Assembly (NCBI GenBank): GCA_029990175.1
Contig: JARKIP010000023.1
Location: 26,369,501 to 26,433,500 of the forward strand
Source of the DNA: Petunia secreta
Taxonomy: Eukaryota > Streptophyta > Magnoliopsida > Solanales > Solanaceae
Length of the DNA stretch: 64,000 nucleotides
Direction: 5' to 3'
The position numbers and the translations under genes were made by a program. The notes below the pieces were generated by a model, which was given only the letters and a program-made list of their open reading frames with translations, did not search any database and had not been told where the DNA came from. Positions 56,491 through 64,000 of this stretch are shown here, in pieces. Position 1 is the first letter of the stretch. Each line of letters begins with the position of its first letter.

Positions 56491-58969
56491 ATGAAACGAC
56501 CTCGGTCAGTCGTTTCGGAAGTTAGGACTCCGATTAGCGTGCCGATAATTTTAAAATATTCGTAAGGTCCATTAGGACCTGTCTGTAAAATTTAAGCTAA
56601 ATCGAAACTCGTTTGGTAGGCATCGGAAAAAGGTGTAAGTTTTTATTGTCGATAAATATTAAAAAGAGATTTTCGAGCTCCGATTATCGGTTTTGGCGAA
56701 TAAGCTCCGATTCGAAATCCGAAAGCGCCATTAGATTCATATGATTATTTATGACTTTTGTGAACTTTCGAAAGTGAATTTTGATGTTGTTCGACTAGTT
56801 TCCGCTAAAATGCCGAAACTTAAATAATTTGATCTTTCTCCATTTAATTTTCATATTGAGTTTCGAGAGTCCAATTTGAGATCCGCCTTCGCGAGTATGT
56901 TATATATATTTTGTATAACTTGTATGCAAAAGTTGGAATTATTTCGAATATCATAGAGTACCGTGTTAATTTTTACCGTAGCAGCGAATTTATTAAAAAA
57001 AAAAAGAAAAAGAATGAAAATTGGAAAAGGTTAGGCGGTTCCTAATACATATATATCAGTATGTTTAGAGTGAGGAACGAAACATGAACATAGACTCAGA
57101 AATATTAAAAAAAATATCAGAAAATTGAAAAAGGAAAGGAAAAGGAGCCGGAGAAAAATAGGATTTTCACCCCAAAACATCCAGGTAATGATGTTAACTC
57201 ATTATCTTAGCTTATTACATCTGTTTGAATATATTTTTACGGTAAAAATTGGGATATTAGACATCGTTTTAATAAGTTCAATCAATAGTTTAAAGGGTGT
57301 AATGGATTATATATTCGTGCTCAGTAAGTTATGGACAACATATAAATGTAATTTATTTGGGGTTTGGTTATGTGGCTTTGAACCCTGTATATAGGCCTGG
57401 CCTGCGTATTGCGTATGAGAATAGGGTATCAGGTTCCTAACCGGATTAACCTAAGATGTGAGGAATGAAGCCTTTAGCCTAATTTGATATATTTTTCTGC
57501 TTATTGAATAGAGTGTGATCGTTTGGCAATGAAACCAAAGGACAAGCGGTTATTGAATGGATGTACTAACTTTATAAGAAGGTAAGTGTTTATATCCATT
57601 TCTTTGGAGGCACCTGGCCTCGTAAATTTTCTACCACGTGTTCCTTACATGTGTAGCTGCCGATAGGCGTACTCCTTACGCCTTAGCTTTGGATTTATCT
57701 TGTATATTATATATTATGTCCTGTTGTTGGTATTGCATTGAGGATCTGAGCACTGTACTCTGGCTGTGAGTTGGCATCTACTTCCCGGCCATCGGTGAGA
57801 GTCCCGCGCCGGTGAAGGGTTATTATTGCATCACATTGCATTTATATGCATTATATGTCATTCATATGCATTACATTGCATATCATATTGGGTGCAAGAG
57901 TATTCCACCCCAGGAGCAGGAGTATTCCGCTCCATTGTATCATATTGAGGGTAGGAGTATTCCGCCCCAGGAGCAGGAGTATTCCGCTCCATTATATCAT
58001 ATTGAGGGTAGGAGGATTCAGCCCCAGGAGAGTGCATGAGTATTCTGCCTCAACTTTACATTATATCGGGTGCAGGAGTATTCCGCCCCAAGAGAGTGCA
58101 GCAGTATTCCGCCTCTGGTTTATATTATATCGGTTGCAGGAGTATTCCGCCCCAGGAGCAGGAGTATTCCGCTCCAGTTGGTTATCAGATTGGTTTCCCC
58201 TCGAATGCAGGAGTATTCCGCTTCGAGATGGGATGGCGGGCACATGTGACCCTTTGCATCATATTTCATTTCATTTCGTTTCATCTCACTTCATTTCATT
58301 TCATCTCAATTCATACCATTATGTAGACTTGCGGTACATGACTACTGTTCTGCTTATATGTGCATTGCTTATTTGCTGATATGTTTCTGGCACGCACCCT
58401 TGGTTGAGTTTAGAAGTTTCTTACGTGTTTCCGGTTGTTATCTGGCTCTGCCTTTTAATAATTTAAATAAAAGGAATTTGGTTTATCTATTTCTTCTCCC
58501 TGGCTAGCTATCCTATTCTTTGAGGTGGCTAGTCTGCCCTTCTTATTGAATCCTTTTGACTCACCCTTGTTTGTTGTTTGTTTCTTGTCTATCTATTTCG
58601 TTTCGGCAGGTTCGCTCCAGGATTGAGTTCGCCATGTTGTGAAGGTGAGCCAGCTTTTATTCCGGATGGCCACTAGTTTATTGTTTATTATTTCAGCTGC
58701 ATTTTGCTCCCTTCAGGAGGTATGTGTCTTCTTTTGTACTCTTAGATATCTAGTCTGGATAGCCCTAAACCTAGTATGTGGGTAGTCAGCTGTAATTTCT
58801 TTTTTACAGCTTAGAGATATCATTATATTTGTACTTTTTCTAAGTCTTGTTATTATTTATAAATTGAATTATATTTATTTTTCTAATTTAATTGATAAGG
58901 GTTCGCCCAATGGGTCTAGGAAAGGATGTCGGGTGCCCGCACGGCCTAACCGGATTCCGGGTCGTGTCA
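56491..58969 (+). repeat. 3' LTR of E2
   Basis: Starts TGAAACGACCTCGGTCAGTC, ends GGGTCGTGTCA. Relative to the 5' LTR it lacks about 26 bp near 58643 between short GAAGG/GGTGAGCC repeats and has fewer minisatellite units. Confidence 0.93.
57893..58225. repeat. GGAGTATTCCGC minisatellite in E2 3' LTR
   Basis: About 11 core copies, one higher-order unit fewer than in the 5' LTR. Confidence 0.88.
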
Positions 58970-58974
58970 AACAT
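58970..58974. repeat. Target-site duplication of E2, right copy
   Basis: AACAT. Confidence 0.93.
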
Positions 58975-60677
58975 AAAGACGATAAAAACTTTCAATATCA
59001 GTAAGCTTGAAATCAATAACATCAAAATACTTCATTAAAAAAAATTAAAACCTAGGCAATCAACCATATATTTTTGAACAAATAATAACACATTTTCAAA
59101 ATTAACTAAACTTCATTGTTGTGAAATAGCAAAGAACAAAAACACAGATTGCAATACGGGCTTTATAGTTTTCGAGCATATTGTAACAACAACCCGAAAG
59201 AAAAAACAATAAGCTTAGAGAAAAGGTAGTAATTTGCTAAAAAAGAGCCAATTTTTGCATAGTGTAACACACTAAACACTTAAAATAAATCATATAGAAG
59301 ATGTACCTAAAAGGAATAATTCTATAGCAAACAGGAAAAGAACTGAATTGAAGTGGAGCTATACTAGGGTTTTTAATTCTTGTTTTCCCTTCAAGACTTG
59401 AGCTTTTTGTCTATTGATTTGTTCTCACACACACATATACAACTAAAATAAAAAGCTTTAACTACTCAGCTAGAGAAAAAGAACAAACTTTTAACATATT
59501 TTATAAATTTAACCTTTGGAAAATCAAAAAAATAAAAATAAAAAACAAAAAAGTAGTTGAAAAGTAAAATTGAACAAGGCAAGTAACAGAGCAAAGCTAA
59601 AGAAACAACAAATAGTGAACTTTATAAATTAAAGTGCAGCTTATCCCGAATATCTTAGCTTATACTATACAAGCTAGAGTTACAAATATAACATACATCC
59701 ATCTGTGAATGCAGCTACTCTTCATCCTATTCTTCATCCACTCTTCAAAATTGCAACATAATCAATGCTCACATTATTAATTTCGTTATGTTTATCCCTA
59801 ACTAAAAAGAGTGTAATGTCAAACTTAGATCTACGTCAAACGGTTGAGATTTTGGAAAAAATAATGGTGGAAATGAAAACAGGACGTTGAGAGGGTTTGA
59901 AAAAGGTGTGGTTTGTATTTTTCAACGGCGGCTACTTGGCGGTCCTATGGCGGTGGTGGTGTGGAGGAAATTTCCGGTGGTGAGGCAGGGTAAAGTAACC
60001 CTAGCCTAGATGGCTAGGGTTTGAAATGAGGGAAGTGAGGAGATTTAGGACTTATAAAGTGGGCTAATGGGCCAGCTGGGTAAATAAAATGGGCTGAATA
60101 GGTATACAATGTAAATAAAGTAGGTAGAATGGGCAATGGGTAAAAATTAATTTTAAATGGGCATAAAAACATAAATATTTTACTTTTGTGGTAGCCCGCG
60201 TAAAAAAGCTTATAAAATAATGAACCGGAGTTCAGTTGCTTAAAAAGTTAGTTAACGAGATCGAAACAGCAAAACGAACAAAATCGGAGTACACGAGGTT
60301 CCGTTTTTTGTAACATAAAGCACGTAATAATTTTGGCCAATTTATCTAGTCTTTAGCAACCCATGAGAAAGGCTCACTTAATGATATAGCTAAATAGCAA
60401 ACCCTAATTTAATTTTCAGAATCCTAGTGTAAATGGGACAATGAAAATTAATCAAAAGAAGGATTATGTGCAATATCAACACTGAGTTTTTCTAGCTTTA
60501 ATTATTACAAAAGGCTATACACGACGGTACTAAATTTCATTATATTTGACGGTTTACTTAAAAACTGACGAATTAACATTGAATATGATGGAATTTAAAT
60601 CTGGAATAAAAGAAATTGATTAGGGGTCGTCGAAAGTAGAACAGACGATGGATTAGCTAGATTAATGATATATATCT
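58975..60677. other. Unidentified AT-rich DNA
   Basis: No gene recognised. A GC-richer patch (59900-60020) with GGCGGTGGTGGTG and two AGGGTTT-type words is the only variation. 60060-60197 resembles 36046-36160 in reverse complement. Confidence 0.5.
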
Positions 60678-61234
60678 TGTATTGGGTAAAAATCGACGTG
60701 CTCTGATAGCACTTCGGTATGGTGAACCGAGGACAATCGAACTGATGTTCCGAAGGATAAAGATCGAAGCGAGCGACTGGATTATCGAAGTCGAGCATCA
60801 ATGTCACCACCGAAGGTGAGCCGCATGCTGAGCTTCGGTGACATTCATTTCGGCCGAACAGCAAGGTTCAACCACCGAAGTCATACACTTGAACTTCGGC
60901 GAGGCACCTTGGTCCAAGCAGCCTGAGTAGCCCACTACTTCAGCCCACTAACTCCCATAACAAATGTCCAGAACGTGGGTGAGAACATGATCAGTCATGG
61001 AGAACGTGGGCGAGGTCCCTTTAGCCTATGAATAGCACTTCAGTTTACATTGTATTGATGGAGAAAGATATACAGAAACTCTGGAAAAATTTGTACTCAC
61101 GGCAATATATTGAAATCACATTATTTTCTCGTATTTTCACTTATTCTTACCATTTTCACGACATTGATACGAAGATTTGCTTGTGTTCTTACCCAAATTC
61201 GATTTGTGATCCTAAACTGAGTTAGGCCCGTACA
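60678..61234 (+). repeat. 5' LTR of H (557 bp)
   Basis: Starts TGTATTGGG and ends GCCCGTACA (inverted repeat of TGTA plus GGG). It has a TATA-like CTATGAATAG (61026-61035) and a cluster of seven CGAAG/CTTCG words (60710-60905), including an inverted pair around 60800-60845. Confidence 0.8.
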
Positions 61235-61236
61235 AA

Positions 61237-61249
61237 TTGGCGCCGTATG
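61237..61249 (+). promoter_or_regulatory. Primer-binding site of H
   Basis: TTGGCGCCGTATG, two bases after the LTR end; matches the common plant gypsy site TTGGCGCCGT. I do not assign the tRNA. Confidence 0.72.
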
Positions 61250-61320
61250 CTTTGTTCCAAAGTTGAACGCATTCTTCATCTAAATTCATTTCTTTTTTTT
61301 TACTCGACACACTCGACGAT

Positions 61321-62760
61321 ATGGCTGATAATAGCAGGAACCCAATTGAACAGCAAATAACTCCCGATGGACAAATTGGCGTTCAATCAGATCCTAGTTC
61401 TTCATCCCCGATGACAACCGAAGCCTTTCAAGCTTTTGTTGTTGCTTCACTAAGCGCTCTTCAGGGGCGACAGGATGAATAAGCTAACATCAACGCTAAA
61501 TTTTGCGGCTCGATAGACGCGAAAAATAGCTCAACCCCGAATGGAGCCCAGCCTGTGGCCCCAAATAGAGACATCCCGCCCTTCGTTCCTACTGGCGCGA
61601 TAACAGGGGGACCTCAAAATGGGGCGAGGTTCGGGAACCTTACCGAACACAACGCCACACTTCGGGATGCTTCCCACCATGGCAGAAACTACGTCTTCGG
61701 TCGACGTCGAGAGGGTGACTAGAGAAATCGAAGCCCGACTCGAGACTCGCATCGAAGCGCATGTGGAAAAGCGCCTCGAGAGCATCCCCGGGGTAGCTAA
61801 GGCCGAAGACGATCTTGATATCGATCAATATCGGGAGTTGCCATTCAAGCCCGAGGCCGCTCCAGCCCCAACTCCCAAAAATTTCAAGCTCCTCTTCCTA
61901 AATAAGTATGATGGGACCACGGATCCCAAAGAACATGTAACTGAGTTCATGGCAATGGAAAGAGGATATATGCGAGGTTAAGCAACGGCCCGGTGAGCTA
62001 CTCAAGGACTCCCTCGAGTGCTTTCATGCTGAGCACATGGAGCTACCTCCAATGGATGATACTCTAGCCATCATGGCGTTTGAAAAGGGTATCAATGTTC
62101 GCAACTCCGACGCCGCTGCGGAGTTGCGAAAAGAGCTTCAACAGTATCAAACTCTGAAGTGGGATGATTTACACAAACGAGCTTACTCCAAGATAAGGCT
62201 GGAGGAAGCCAAATTTAAAAACAACGGCCGAGGTCACAACTATAAGAACCGAGGCGAATCCTCGTATTGCACCGAGGCATCGCGAGGAAACCCGAAGGGG
62301 AGGTACGAGCCATACACCTCCTCAAGACAGCCTGTCAGCCAAAGGCTGGGAAATTCCTTTAGAAACTCGTTTGTGAGCCCACATATAAGCCAACGGCTCG
62401 GAGGAAAGGTTCTTCCCAATTTGAACAAAAGAAATTCCTCAGGCCCGACTTTGGTCTCAAAAAAAAAAAGAATTACCTCGGATCCCTGACTACAACTTCA
62501 ATATATCGACTTCGGAGCTGGTCAGTGTAGTAAAGGGAACCGCAGAGGTAAGAATACCCAAAGACATGAGAACTCCAGCAGATAAAAGAGATCAAAATTG
62601 CACTGTGAGTTCCATGCAGATTATGGCCATCACACCGAGGACTATAAAGCATTGCGCCTCGAGGTGGCACATTTGTTGAAGAAGGGTGTGTTAGCCAAAT
62701 TCCTTACCAACAAGGGAAAAGACAACTACACCAAGAACTGAGGTTATGGACAACCACCTC
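61321..62760 (+). pseudogene. gag: Element H gag, broken
   Basis: Start ATG 61321 (MADNSRNPIEQQ). A TAA at 61480-61482 follows GRQDE. A frame change (before 61680) leads to MAETTSSVDVERVTREIEAR, a likely helix, and the capsid start FLNKYDGTTDPKEHVTEF. The reading then jumps (about 61965-61980) to EVKQRPGELLKD and LPPMDDTLAIMAFEKGIN, skipping the usual middle of the capsid. An arginine/serine-rich tail follows. The zinc finger (about 62605-62655) reads CEFHADYGHHTEDY: the final Cys is Tyr. Confidence 0.8.
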
Positions 62761-62819
62761 GGGCTCCACCCCCTGAGAGAGTTGTAAACGTTATCACCGG
62801 GGGATCAGAGGTTAACAGG

Positions 62820-63395
62820 GTGAACTTTGCAGCTGCAAAAAAGTTCGCCAAGCTGTCGATCACCATGGAGAAGAGGACTCGAGTGGGAGGCTCGGGTAAT
62901 GAAATCGTGTTTGATGATGACGATTTTGATGGGATGATGTTCCTTCATCACGACGCATTGGTCATCATGTTGAGAATAAATGACTCGGACATCAAACGAG
63001 TCCTGATTGACCCCGGTAACTCGGTCAATATAATCAGCTATGGGGCCATTAAAAAGATGTGGCTTAGAAGGGAAGTCATCCCCAAGGCAACAGTGTTGAC
63101 TGGCTTCAACAACTCCATCGAGAAAACATAGGGTGAAATCACACTCAAGACGTTTGCTGAAGGAGTTAGCAAGGAAACACTATTTCAAGTGTTTCCCGAG
63201 GACATAGTATACAATGTGATCATCGGCAGACCATGGATCCGTTCCATAGAGGCTGTCCTATCCACCCTTCATCAAGTTATCAAGTCCCCTACCCCATGGG
63301 GAGTTCGATCAATAAAGGGAGAGCAACGAGTAGCAAGAGAATGCTATTCGGTTGCACTGAAAAGTGGAGTCGCCCCAACTGGGCCAAAGCTATAG
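62820..63395 (+). pseudogene. pol: Element H protease
   Basis: Active site RVLIDPGNSVNIISYGAI (Asp-Pro-Gly), preceded by FDDDDFDGMMFLHHDALVI. An in-frame TAG at 63129-63131 lies after NNSIEKT, then the frame resumes with GEITLKTF and VYNVIIGRPWIRSI, the IIGRPW hallmark of this protease family. Confidence 0.84.
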
Positions 63396-63499
63396 CAACT
63401 AATGCAACCGAGGTCAAGCAAGGAGGACTCCTCGAGGAGAAACGTAAAAGACCCGGTGTGAATTCAAGAGCCTCGGAAACAAAAGGCCGAGGAATCAAC

Positions 63500-63790
63500 T
63501 ATTGGGGAGTTGGAATCTTTCACCTTATTAAAAGATTTTCCTGAAAGAAAAGTATTTGTCGGCTTGGAGTTGGACCCAGAGTCGAAGAAAGCAATCATCA
63601 AAGTTTTAAAGTCCAACAATGATTGCTTTGCTTAGTCCCATTCGGACATGGTTGGTATCAATCCGGAGATCATGACCCACAAGCTGAATGTGGACCCAAA
63701 ATTCACCTCGGTGAAGAAGAAGGAAAGACCTCACGCCGAGATAAAAAAGAAAGCAATCGAAGACGAAACTACGAAGCTGAAAGAGAATGT
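63500..63790 (+). pseudogene. pol: Element H start of RT region, truncated
   Basis: Frame with KVFVGLELDPESKKAII, NNDCFA followed by TAG (63635-63637; the family has Trp, FAWSHSDM), GINPEIMTHKLNVDP and a lysine-rich stretch ending KENV, where the sequence switches to the antisense fragment. No RT catalytic motif is present. Confidence 0.75.
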
Positions 63791-64000
63791 ATTTGGAATA
63801 ATGTGCCTCTATCATAATCTGTCCACGTAAATCTGCAACATCATGAACATAAAGTCTATCTTTATACATGAGAGCACCGTCAGTAGTAACCCTGTATTGT
63901 GACTCTGGTTTTCTTCTGGCTATCTGTCTGTATTGAACTAGAACTGGATCCTCATACTGACGTTGTTTTACTTCATGAAAATTTAGAATTAAAGGTCTAG
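63790..64000 (-). pseudogene. pol: Antisense F-type pre-integrase and integrase N-terminal fragment
   Basis: The minus strand encodes MYKDRLYVHDVADLRGQI and MIEAHYSKY, about 90% identical in DNA to 55466-55687. It joins H at GTATTTGGAATAATGTGCC and leaves the window at the right. Confidence 0.78.

Larger units (their letters stand above)
49990..58969 (+). mobile_element. E2: complete family-E LTR retrotransposon
   Basis: 5' LTR 49990-52563, primer site 52566-52577, degraded gag and protease (52600-54500), an antisense F-type fragment (55176-55690), polypurine tract (56475-56490), 3' LTR 56491-58969, flanked by AACAT on both sides. The LTRs differ by about 6-7% in their first 100 bp, so it is much older than G. 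Confidence 0.93.
60678..63790 (+). mobile_element. Element H: Ty3/gypsy retrotransposon, 5' part
   Basis: LTR (60678-61234), primer site (61237 onward), gag (61321-62760), protease (62820-63395) and the lead-in to RT (63500-63785), then an abrupt join at about 63790 to an antisense integrase fragment. It carries several stops and a capsid deletion. Confidence 0.82.

Noticed and set aside
1..64000. CRISPR array, bacterial operons, rRNA, tRNA genes or organelle inserts
   Set aside because: Tandem arrays here lack unique spacers between conserved repeats, and no RNA gene or organelle sequence could be recognised by eye.

Overview
This window is repeat-dense heterochromatin from a plant nuclear genome. 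The evidence is AT-rich DNA with many decayed Ty3/gypsy LTR retrotransposons, primer-binding sites matching plant initiator-Met tRNA (TGGTATCAGAGC) and the Ogre-type tRNA-Arg site (TGGCGACTCCGCTGGGG), and Gag/Pol families typical of eudicots. A nightshade (Solanaceae) is my best guess, from general familiarity with these families. I see no intact host gene, rRNA, tRNA, CRISPR array or operon.

Layout, left block (1-33651), all on the minus strand and nested: element A (1-4408, chromovirus-like, comparatively fresh) sits in the integrase of element B (4409-19640, TAT/Ogre-like with two leader ORF1 copies). B sits in the leader of element C (19641-23818, also Ogre-like). C sits in the reverse transcriptase of element F (23819-33651). 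F is also split in its gag by E1 (25008-29823), a rearranged insertion flanked by the target duplication TGGTC. The other halves of A, B, C and F must lie left of the window.

Middle block (33652-49984): an LTR-like stretch with GC-rich boxes (J), then unidentified AT-rich DNA with minisatellites. A 117-bp tandem array there is split by element G (36956-48813, plus strand). G is a young Ogre-like element with a decayed gag, no recognisable pol, large 3' tandem arrays and a truncated 5' LTR.

Right block (49985-64000): E2 (49990-58969, plus strand) is complete end to end, with target duplication AACAT, and its interior is a decayed gag-pol carrying an antisense integrase fragment of the F type. 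Unidentified AT-rich DNA follows, then element H (from 60678, plus strand; LTR, gag, protease, start of RT). H is cut at about 63790 by another antisense integrase fragment like the one in E2.

The sequences work together only as a record of retroelement replication. LTRs, primer-binding sites and polypurine tracts can be placed for most elements. The most interesting signals concern that cycle: a frozen mis-priming product in E1, primer-site-like motifs inside LTRs, LTRs that host turning-over minisatellites, a duplicated ORF1, and a pol-less Ogre-like element. All protein identifications are from reading motifs by eye; no database search was run.
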